Assembly (NCBI RefSeq): GCF_005116675.2
Contig: NZ_CP050699.1
Span: 310,001 to 374,000 of the forward strand
Length of the DNA: 64,000 nucleotides
DNA from: Desulfosediminicola ganghwensis
GTDB lineage: Bacteria > Desulfobacterota > Desulfobulbia > Desulfobulbales > Desulfocapsaceae
Reading direction: 5' to 3'
Positions 56,796-64,000 of this stretch are shown here, one piece after another. The notes below the pieces were generated by a model. The model did no database searches. It was not told the DNA's origin and worked only from the letters and a program-made list of their open reading frames with translations. How positions within the stretch are numbered: the stretch's first letter is position 1; every line of letters begins with the position of its first letter. The position numbers and the translations under genes are program-made.

Positions 56796-57268
56796 GTCTC
56801 TTCACTGCTCCTTGGTGTGCCTTTTATTGTTTCATATTGCTTGATTTCGAAAGAGCTTGGTAACAACCCATAAAACAGGAACAACTGATAATAGATGGCC
56901 AATATTGATCCGCACGTTGACTATCCAACATTGGCCGATACCTCGTCCCTGGGCTGCCTAAAGAAGGATTCAATCTCTCCAGGCCGCTTGTGGAAAGAAC
57001 ACATAATTATCTTATAGGGTAAGGACAACTCTAAGCCGTGCCATGGAGGAAGGAGGTTCTCTCCCTTGTGCTGGGGAACGAACATACGATCATTTCTTGG
57101 CAGGGTGCCTTTTGGTGGGTGCCCCCTCCTGTTTTGCCCCAGCATGTTTTCAACGACAAGCATTCACGACTATTTACACAAGCATATAAATGCATATTAA
57201 AATAATTATAGGATGATTTGGTTGAACCTTGGGCCTTACTGCTCATCAAACTGAAATAAGGTTTCATT
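56796..57268. other. Intergenic, divergent, nothing recognised
   Basis: About 470 bases upstream of both the DUF1566 gene and the ribbon-helix-helix-like gene. A 78-80 codon minus-strand frame lacks start signals and domains. Confidence 0.35.
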
Positions 57269-57553
57269 ATGAATGAAAAAATAAGTCAAATGGCTTCAGA
57301 GTATGCAGATCGGCCAACCACCACAGTAACGCTGAAAATGCCTATTGAATTCTTTGAGCATGTGAAAGAAGTGGCGGCCCTGGAGGAGACTGAATATCAG
57401 ACAATTATTAATTATTACGTCCAACAAGGTCTGATTAACAGCAAGGCTGAGGTCAAACGTCTGCAGTTCGCGGAAAATGCAAAAAAAATTCTAGAAAAAC
57501 ATGGCACTCACCAAGATGTCATTGATGAGATTTCCAACATGTTTTTGCATTGA
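57269..57553 (+). CDS. Small ribbon-helix-helix-like protein
   Basis: 94 aa. The segment TTTVTLKMPIEFFEHVKEVA followed by ALEETEYQTIINYYVQQGL has the strand-helix-helix pattern of CopG/Arc-type DNA-binding proteins, with a C-terminal helical tail (KKILEKHGTHQDVIDEIS). No toxin gene is next to it, so it may be a solitary regulator or an orphan antitoxin. Family is a weak assignment from pattern only. Confidence 0.5.
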   Translation: MNEKISQMASEYADRPTTTVTLKMPIEFFEHVKEVAALEETEYQTIINYYVQQGLINSKAEVKRLQFAENAKKILEKHGTHQDVIDEISNMFLH

Positions 57554-57616
57554 TATTGCCCTGTGGTGAAGAGGCCAGGTCTATTATTAAGGAGTACGCT
57601 GCTCACCTCAATGACT

Positions 57617-57783
57617 GGTCAGGTCGTGAGTTTTGAATCTTCGCTGTTCGCAGATACAATCTTGCTTACCGTTTAATAATGCAAGCCAAAGTGCGTGGCT
57701 GTCTGCTTCTGCGTGTACCGAATTCCAGTTGGGCCTTGATGATGTCGGCACCTCTTTGAGCCTTACCTTCCCTGCCCGCACCA
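57617..57783 (-). pseudogene. RAYT transposase 3'-end remnant (copy e)
   Basis: Very similar to 63067-63232 and to copy f; on the minus strand it covers the last ~50 codons of the family. It shares with copy f a one-base deletion (GTACCGAATTCC, where the 63-kb copy has GTACCCGAATTCC) that destroys the helix-turn-helix frame. This occupies most of the 57554-57853 gap. Confidence 0.85.
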
Positions 57784-57853
57784 AAATTCATGACCTACCC
57801 CTGCACGCGAATGGCGCCAACGTTATGCCCCGGACGCTGGCGGCCACATAAAA

Positions 57854-58420
57854 TCAGAGCAGCCTGAAAGGACTGGCCTTGTTGGTCCAACTGCTGTCGG
57901 GAAATTGGTGGAGCAATTTTTCGTAGGCTTTTTTTAATTCAGCTGGATCATTCTTATGCTTATAACGGCTTACCCCGCTGAAAAATATTGCTTCCGGCAC
58001 TACATTTTCCTTTGGAAAGTGATTGAATATTTTTTCGAAATGTACCTTGGCAGTGTCGTATTCCCCGACAGAAAAGTGAGTCTTTGCTATGCCCAAATGC
58101 ATGGCTGCTATAAATTGATCAGGATTGAGGAAGCCGATGGAGCGGTGAGCCTCATGGCCCTTATAATCTAGAATAATCAGTGTCGGAGTCCAGATAGCAG
58201 AGTAGCGTTCATATGATGATTTTTTTTCGATATCCACTCGTAGAGGTATCAGGTGCTTTTCAACAAACCTGATAACCGTATCCGACGAATACGTGGCTGC
58301 ATCCATTTGTTGGCAGCCTATACATTGAGGATCAAAATAATAAAACAAAATCGGCTTTCTTGCCGAATATGCTGAGTCTTCAGCATACCCCAGGGCCGTT
58401 TGCCATTCAATCGAAGCCAT
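57854..58420 (-). CDS. Thioredoxin-fold protein with helical tail
   Basis: 188 aa. Thioredoxin-like fold: KPILFYYFDPQCIGCQQMDA places a CIGC active site near residue 34, and WTPTLIILDYKGHEAHRSIG carries the cis-Pro type strand. After residue ~110 a TPR-like helical region (AKTHFSVGEYDTAKVHFEKI) follows. No signal peptide, so cytoplasmic. The CxxC and fold suggest a thiol-disulfide or thiol-peroxidase helper; the TPR-like tail suggests protein binding. ATG 58420 follows AGGTGAGG; an upstream ATG at 58432 is less likely. Confidence 0.78.
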   Translation of the reverse strand: MASIEWQTALGYAEDSAYSARKPILFYYFDPQCIGCQQMDAATYSSDTVIRFVEKHLIPLRVDIEKKSSYERYSAIWTPTLIILDYKGHEAHRSIGFLNPDQFIAAMHLGIAKTHFSVGEYDTAKVHFEKIFNHFPKENVVPEAIFFSGVSRYKHKNDPAELKKAYEKLLHQFPDSSWTNKASPFRLL

Positions 58421-59484
58421 ATGACACCTCACCTTTTTTGTTTTGAACTCATGGAGCTTCCGTCCGAAACGGTGCTTTTCCCCATCCCGTAGTTCTCCAC
58501 CACTTCAGTGTACAGCACCCACCTGTTATTGAACATTCCTTTACGAACTTGGAGCAACCCAGGTGCCAACTCCAGCACTCTCCGGAGACTGGAAATCCTC
58601 CCTCGAATGATATTTCATTCCACGACAGCAACTTCTCGCAATCAGCAACCGTCGAGGCGAACGGATCGCCTCTCGAAGATGTCTCGCAGGGCAGCATAAT
58701 CCTCCAGCTTGTTGGTCCTTGCTACTATAATCATAGCATACAGCAGGGCGCTTGTTTCAGGGCAAGAAAGGGTCTGGCCTTGAATTGTGACTCTTCGCTG
58801 TTTGCATATACAATCTTGCTTACCGTCGAATAATGCAAGCCAACGAGAGTGGCTGTCTGCTTCTGCGTGTACCGAATTCCAGTTGGGCCTTGTTGATGAT
58901 GTCGGCTTCTTTTTGAGCTTTACCTTCCCTGGCCGCACCATTGAACAACTCAGTGAGTTGCAGCCGACCTGCATGCCTTTGCACTGTGGGGATTTCCTCA
59001 GCCAGGGCTTGCCCCTGGAGATGCGAACGCAACCCATGCAGAAATGGTTCGCTGCCATAGACAACCTGGGCCCGGAGATGTTCCCATGGTGATGAGGGAT
59101 TGAGGCAGCCATCGTGGACGAACTCTATATAACGTTGTCTGGCGATGGCCTTTTGTGGAGCAAATTGCTTTAAAACCCAGTCCACCATCAAAAACTTCTC
59201 TTTCTCTGTAAACTTCCCCGTAGCCTGATAGCTGCTCCAGCTCCACTTCAAAATGGTGATCGCAGATCCTGACACGCACAAGAGGTAACATACCGGACTG
59301 ACTCTTTTTCTGCAGATGCCTTCCAGCAACCAATGAAAAAAGCGTTGGTTTTTTCGATTCTGTGTTAGGATATACCCCAATCTGAAAGATGGGTAGTAGG
59401 TGAAATCACCAAGAAGTTCTGCACCGGCAAGCGTATTCCGCCGCGCCCCCACGCTGAAGGTTACTCCTTAAACCCGAGTGTACT
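58421..59484. other. Gap with RAYT remnant
   Basis: About 1060 bases between the thioredoxin-like gene and the hybrid kinase. Contains copy f of the transposase (58767-59285). The rest, including 59290-59484 upstream of the kinase, has no recognised gene; the kinase start has a weak Shine-Dalgarno. Confidence 0.5.
58767..59285 (-). pseudogene. RAYT transposase remnant (copy f)
   Basis: Minus strand reads FTEKEKFLMVDWVLKQFAPQ, KAIARQRYIEFVHDGC, LNPSSPWEHLRAQVVYGSEP and AEEIPTVQRHAGRLQLTELF, the C-terminal half of a REP-associated tyrosine transposase. The tail is frameshifted by a one-base deletion (ending GTRRSRQPLSLACIIRR), and the 5' side has a further frameshift before KWSWSSYQ. The catalytic Tyr/His region is gone. 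Confidence 0.88.
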
Positions 59485-62400
59485 ATGTCGCGTCTCTTTA
59501 AGATATTACAAGAAAGCCAAAAATCCACCGATGCCGGCCCGACGATAAATAAGGGGGCGGACAGCCATGGCCAATACCCCCGCCCCAACCTGCTGGAGCT
59601 GATAGAGCCCGACAAACTCCAAAAAATGCTGGACCGGTTTCAAGATGTTACAGGACTTGCCATCGGCTGCCTTGATCCTGGAGGAAACCTGCTGGCCAAT
59701 GCCGGTGAAACAGAACCTCTCTGTATGAAAATGATCCGTCAATCCCCCATCGGCATGCAGAGGTGCCGGGATCTGGTGACAGAGATCATCCACAAGGAGA
59801 ACTACGACACTCCCCAGGTCCTTACCTGCCATGCCGGTATGCTCGACGGCCTCATTCCTCTTCAGGTGGAAGAGGAATATATCGGTTTTCTCGTTATCGG
59901 CCAGCTATTCGATGAGAGGCCCACCAGAGAGGACGCCTGTTCCTATGCCCGCGAGCTTGGCCTTGATGAAGAGCTGTACTGGCAACAGGTACAGCGGGTA
60001 CGAGTTGTCTCCCGGAAGAAAATAGAGGCAGCTGCCCGACTGCTCGAGTTCATAGGCAGTGAGATTGTCAATCTTGCTTCATCAAACCTCCGCTACCAGG
60101 AGGAGATCCAGCACCGAAAACTCGTGGAGGCTGAACTCAAGGAACGTGAAGAACAACTGCGGTTGCTCTTTGAAAATACACGGGATGCCATCTTCCAGTT
60201 CGATGTGGCTGGAAACATCCTGTTGGTGAACCGCCAGGCCTGCCTCTCCACCGGCTACAGCCGCGAGGAGCTGTTGTCCATGACCACAGAGGAGCTGCAG
60301 GTGGGCTATTCCCTGGAGGGGCTACAGGACATCAGGCATGAACTCTGTGAAGGAAAATCATTTCGAAAAGCTGGCCAACACAAAAGAAAAGACGGGACCA
60401 CATTCCCGGTCGAAGTCGAATTATCCGGTTACTTGACCCAGGGACAGTATCGTCTGCTGGCCGTAGCCCGTGATATCAGCGAGCAGAAAAAGGCAGAGAC
60501 GGCTCGCGAAGCGTTGATCGAAGACTTGCAGAAGAGTGAGAAGAGAGAGAAAAACATCAGCAGAATGCTCCGGATGATCTGCGACAACGTACCGGATATG
60601 ATCTGGGCAAAGGATCTCGAGAGGAAGTACACCTTTGTCAATAAGGCGACGTGCAAAAACCTGCTCAAGGCAGTCGATACGACAGAGCCGCTGGGCAAGA
60701 CGGACCTCCACTTTGCCGAACGGGAGAGAGCACGGTATCCGGAAAATCCCAGCTGGCATACTTTCGGCGAAATATGTCGGGATTCTGACACCATAATCAT
60801 GGACACCGGAGCACCCGGAAGATTTGACGAGTTCGGCAACGTCTCCGGCAAACACCTCCACCTGAGCGTCCACATAGCCCCGTTTTTCGATGACAACGGC
60901 AAGATAATCGGCACAGTTGGTTGCGGCCGCGACGTCACCGAACAGAGAAAGGCAGCACAGATCCTGAAAAACGAACAACAGTATCTCAGTGATCTGATCG
61001 ATTCCTTTTATCTTCCGGTCAGCGTAAAAGACGAAGCCGGCCGGTATGTAACCTGCAACCTTGCATATTGTAAGGAAATCTGCCTGGAAAAGGAACAGAT
61101 TATCGGCCGAACGAATCGCGAGCTTTTTCCCTACGATATCGCACTGGTCGTTGACGCCATGGACCTGGAGGCCCTCCAGGCAGGGGAAACGGTGACTTCA
61201 GAGCTGGAGGGGATGAGCCCATTCGGTGATTGGCGGGCCTACGAGTTTTTCAAAACCCCTTTTGCAGGGTTGGAAGGCGGCCCCTGGCTTCTCACTGTTT
61301 CCCACAACACCACCAAGCGTAGACTGGCGGAACGGTCCCTTGAGGAAAGCGAACAGCGCTATAAAAGTATTTTTGATATGACGCCGTCTCCCATTTGGGA
61401 GGATGACCTTTCACAAATCAAAATCCGTCTTGACGCACTCCGGCAGCAAGGAGTTACCGACCTCCCCGCCTACCTCAAGGAGAATCTTGACATAACTTCC
61501 GAATTATTGCTGAACAATCTCAAGATTATCGATATCAATCCGGCCGGTGTTGAACTTTTCGAGGCGGACAGTAAAGAGGAGTTATTGGAAGATCTTTCCC
61601 AGATCTTGACAGAAGAATCACTGCTTTCATTTACCGACTTATTGCACCACCTGGATAAAGACGGTCACTCCTTGTCCCAGCCGTTCAAGCTCAAGACGCT
61701 CAAAGGCAGCCCGCTTATCGTTCTGGTCAATATGGTGTTCGTGCCGGGATATGAGAACGACTGGTCGAGAGCGCTTGTTGCCCTGGTGAATATTACGGAA
61801 CTGCTTGAGGCGAAAAGCCAGGCAGAGGTTGCCAATCAGGCCAAATCACTCTTTTTGGCCAACATGAGCCACGACCTCAGAACCCCGATAAACGGCATAA
61901 TGGGGATGTTGCAGCTCCTGCAGTCGAACACTCTTGAGACACAGCAGCAAACCTATGTCGAGATGGGAATCAGTTCCTGCAAAAAGCTGTCGGACCTGCT
62001 CAATGACATCCTCGATCTCTCCAAGATCGAGGCGGGGAGGATGACACTGACACTCCATCCGTTCTCGCCAAAGCATATTCTTGAGAGCATCAACAGCATG
62101 TTTCTGCTCGCCGCCAAGCGAAAGGGCATACAGCTCTCCTACTCACTGGAACCGGAGGTCCCGGCCCTGGTGATCGGGGACGAACAACGTTTCTCGCAGA
62201 TTCTGATGAACCTGGTGGGAAATTCGATCAAGTTCAGTGAACAGGGCACGATCCAGGTGAGCGTCAGTGCACCGCAGCACAGCGGCACAGATGGTGTCCT
62301 GCTGGTGGAGGTTTCCGATTCCGGCATCGGTATTAACCTGGAAAAGCTCCCCAACATTTTCGAGTCGTTTACCCAGGTAGACACCGGTACGGCAAGGCTG

Positions 62401-62958
62401 GGCTCAGGCCTTGGGCTGGCCATCGTCAAGCAACTCGTGCTGTTGATGGGTGGTGGGTTATGCGTTGACACCGAAGAAGGGCGCGGCACGGCCTTTTATA
62501 TCCACCTGCCCTTCAGTTTCGCCGCCAGTGAGACTGAGTTGCCCATTCAGCAGCGTGAGGAGCAAGCAGAAAATCCGACCTTCTCACCGTTCCGGGCCCT
62601 GGTGGTCGAGGACGATCCCGTCAGCGGTCTGGTCATAACAACCCTGCTCCAGAACATGGGTGGCAAAGTTGATCATGTGGTCTCGGCCCTGGGGGGCCTG
62701 GAAAGACTCAACAACAGCTCCTACGACATTGTGATCCTTGACGTCCAGCTCCCCGATCTCAGCGGGCTGGAACTCGTGAAGAAAATCCGCCTGGACCCTG
62801 AGCTGCAGGAATACAGTACAACCCCGGTCATCGCCATGACCGCCAACGCCATGCCCGGTGACAGGGCAAAATGCCTCGCCGCCGGGATGACTGACTATAT
62901 CTCCAAACCGGTGGAAAGGGATCTGCTGGTTACCACGCTTTCCCGGTATCTGGATTGA
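59485..62958 (+). CDS. PocR-multi-PAS hybrid histidine kinase with receiver
   Basis: 1157 aa, no TM segment. Order: PocR domain (~40-190; [13 protein letters not shown] and [10 protein letters not shown] share Cys with the paralogue), PAS (~215-335), PAS (~350-490, [19 protein letters not shown]), PAS (~490-610, [19 protein letters not shown]), PAS-like (~620-775), HisKA with H796 ([13 protein letters not shown]), HATPase ([32 protein letters not shown]) and receiver with D1086 ([11 protein letters not shown]). Closely paralogous to the kinase at 20521 but longer by one or two PAS domains. Both have transposase relics nearby. No cognate regulator is adjacent. Confidence 0.92.
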   Translation: MSRLFKILQESQKSTDAGPTINKGADSHGQYPRPNLLELIEPDKLQKMLDRFQDVTGLAIGCLDPGGNLLANAGETEPLCMKMIRQSPIGMQRCRDLVTEIIHKENYDTPQVLTCHAGMLDGLIPLQVEEEYIGFLVIGQLFDERPTREDACSYARELGLDEELYWQQVQRVRVVSRKKIEAAARLLEFIGSEIVNLASSNLRYQEEIQHRKLVEAELKEREEQLRLLFENTRDAIFQFDVAGNILLVNRQACLSTGYSREELLSMTTEELQVGYSLEGLQDIRHELCEGKSFRKAGQHKRKDGTTFPVEVELSGYLTQGQYRLLAVARDISEQKKAETAREALIEDLQKSEKREKNISRMLRMICDNVPDMIWAKDLERKYTFVNKATCKNLLKAVDTTEPLGKTDLHFAERERARYPENPSWHTFGEICRDSDTIIMDTGAPGRFDEFGNVSGKHLHLSVHIAPFFDDNGKIIGTVGCGRDVTEQRKAAQILKNEQQYLSDLIDSFYLPVSVKDEAGRYVTCNLAYCKEICLEKEQIIGRTNRELFPYDIALVVDAMDLEALQAGETVTSELEGMSPFGDWRAYEFFKTPFAGLEGGPWLLTVSHNTTKRRLAERSLEESEQRYKSIFDMTPSPIWEDDLSQIKIRLDALRQQGVTDLPAYLKENLDITSELLLNNLKIIDINPAGVELFEADSKEELLEDLSQILTEESLLSFTDLLHHLDKDGHSLSQPFKLKTLKGSPLIVLVNMVFVPGYENDWSRALVALVNITELLEAKSQAEVANQAKSLFLANMSHDLRTPINGIMGMLQLLQSNTLETQQQTYVEMGISSCKKLSDLLNDILDLSKIEAGRMTLTLHPFSPKHILESINSMFLLAAKRKGIQLSYSLEPEVPALVIGDEQRFSQILMNLVGNSIKFSEQGTIQVSVSAPQHSGTDGVLLVEVSDSGIGINLEKLPNIFESFTQVDTGTARLGSGLGLAIVKQLVLLMGGGLCVDTEEGRGTAFYIHLPFSFAASETELPIQQREEQAENPTFSPFRALVVEDDPVSGLVITTLLQNMGGKVDHVVSALGGLERLNNSSYDIVILDVQLPDLSGLELVKKIRLDPELQEYSTTPVIAMTANAMPGDRAKCLAAGMTDYISKPVERDLLVTTLSRYLD

Positions 62959-64000
62959 CAGGAGACCGCAATAAGGCTGTTTGGTAATCCGGTTTTCCTG
63001 AAAGCGATGGGCTGTGCTTCAACATAGTCGTATTCCATCAGCAGAGCGTGCGAGTTGGGATCACGAGTTGGGGTCAGGTCGTGACTTTTGACTAATCGCT
63101 GTTCGCAGATACTATCTTGCTTACTGTCGAATAATGCAAGCCTATGTGCGCCGCTATCTGCTTCTGCGTGTACCCGAATTCCAGATGGGCCTTGACGATG
63201 TCGGCATCTCTTTGAGCCTTACCTTCCCTGCCCGCACCATTGAACAACTCCGTGAGTTGAGGCCTACCTGCATGCCTCTGCACTTTGGGAATTTCTTCGG
63301 CCAGGGATTGCCCCTTGAGATGCGAACCCAACCCATCCATAAATGGTTCGCTGCCATATACAACCTGGGCCCGGAGTTGTTCCCATGGTGATGATGGATT
63401 GAGGCAGCCTTCATAAACGAACTCTATATAACGTTATCTGGCGATGGCCTTTCGTGAAGCAAATTGCTTTAGACCCCAGCCCATCGCCAAAAACTTCTCT
63501 TTCTCTGCAAACTTCCCCGTAGCCGTAGCATGATAGCTGCTCCAGCGCCATTTTACAAGGTGATCGCAGAGCCTGGCACGTACAGGATTGAGAACGATAT
63601 ATCTGCACAGCTCGAGAAGATGTGAATCCTTTTCCACCAGGATCGACGTATACCTGCCCTGGAAAACATGCCCGACAGTATTATGTGCTCTATTGGTATA
63701 CTGGGTGTACACACCGTTGAGCTGCCGCATGCCGGCAGAAAGATTCCCATCAGGAGTCTCAACAAGAAGATGGCAATGGTTGTCCATCAGGCAGGAGGTT
63801 TATCTTGTCCCAAATTCAATGAGTAGTTAGCAGTAGTGTCTTTCACGATTTCAGGTGAGTTGCTGTGACATGAAAAATAGTTAAAAGATGCTGAATTTGG
63901 TTAAAAATGGAGTGGATTAGTATAATTAGTATACTGTCTATAAATGTGCACAAGGGTAGTTTGAAATACTCCTTCACCAAGGACTGTTAGGCGATGCTGT
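62959..64000. other. Window end: RAYT copy and unassigned tail
   Basis: Holds transposase copy g (63092-63798). The last ~200 bases (63800-64000) are AT-rich and match nothing else in the window; a gene may begin beyond the end. Confidence 0.4.
63092..63798 (-). pseudogene. REP-associated tyrosine transposase (RAYT), best-preserved copy g
   Basis: Minus strand, one frame throughout: LMDNHCHLLVETPDGNLS holds the HxH metal/catalytic motif of Y1 transposases, then GMRQLNGVYTQYTNRAH, GHVFQGRYTSILVEKD, LELCRYIVLNPVRA and the tail to HIGLHYSTVSKIVSANSD. Two defects: a TAA at 63434-63436 replaces the CAA (Gln) codon seen in copy f (KAIARQRY), and the first ~70-90 codons before LMDNH are missing, with similarity breaking near 63798. 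Downstream of the stop is a REP-like GTCACGACCTGACCCC. Confidence 0.9.

Noticed and set aside
58787-59092. Plus-strand frames at 57633, 58787 and 63134 with similar proteins
   Set aside because: They are antisense shadows of the RAYT transposase copies on the minus strand.

Overview
The window looks like a chromosome segment of an anaerobic, cytochrome-rich, Gram-negative bacterium, most likely a Desulfobacterota (Desulfobulbia-like) sulfate or sulfur-cycle organism. The basis is gene content only: a fused indolepyruvate:ferredoxin oxidoreductase, two-subunit class I fumarase, menaquinone-type succinate dehydrogenase with a bc-type complex, periplasmic flavocytochrome-type reductases, several sigma-54 activators, TRAP transport, PocR-domain hybrid kinases and the PAS protein with a Cys-rich tail that is common in this phylum. 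No rRNA or ribosomal protein genes are present, so the taxonomic call is an inference.

Layout. 0-13 kb: iorAB fusion, an orphan membrane PAS protein, a DUF1848 protein, a methyltransferase, a frameshifted small cytochrome c, an RND efflux pair and a ferritin-like protein. 13-20 kb: a periplasmic tetraheme cytochrome plus Tat-exported flavoprotein reductase, a second flavoprotein without a signal peptide, and its PAS/LuxR regulator, cut in two by a complete IS4-family element with a 9-bp target duplication. 20-31 kb: PocR hybrid histidine kinase, HSP70-like protein, ApaH, an NRAMP-like transporter translationally coupled to a small P-loop NTPase, GltS and tRNA-Leu(CAG). 31-37 kb: P-type ATPase with universal stress protein, GNAT acetyltransferase, TSUP permease.

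38-44.6 kb holds the most interesting system: one leftward operon sdhA-sdhC-(sdhB::Rieske fusion)-(cytochrome b::cytochrome c fusion)-fumarase alpha-fumarase beta. The succinate dehydrogenase iron-sulfur subunit and the Rieske protein of the bc complex are one polypeptide, which physically ties complex II to complex III, followed by the enzyme that consumes fumarate. A sigma-54 promoter precedes sdhA, and a divergent GAF-type sigma-54 activator lies next to it.

46.8-54.6 kb: a half-length LarA-like protein with its own near-consensus sigma-54 promoter, a PAS-type sigma-54 activator, and a DctPQM TRAP transporter plus iron-containing alcohol dehydrogenase behind a third sigma-54 promoter with repeated palindromic upstream sites. 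I read this as a sigma-54 regulated uptake and oxidation module for an organic acid or alcohol feeding the succinate/fumarate segment. The substrate is unknown.

54.6-64 kb and many intergenic gaps contain decaying mobile DNA: at least seven remnants of a REP-associated tyrosine transposase (RAYT) family, a 92-bp dispersed repeat, an IS3 fragment, and partial duplicates of a TSUP gene and a DUF504 gene. Among them sit DUF504, DUF1566, a ribbon-helix-helix-like protein, a thioredoxin-like protein and a second PocR hybrid kinase paralogous to the one at 20.5 kb.
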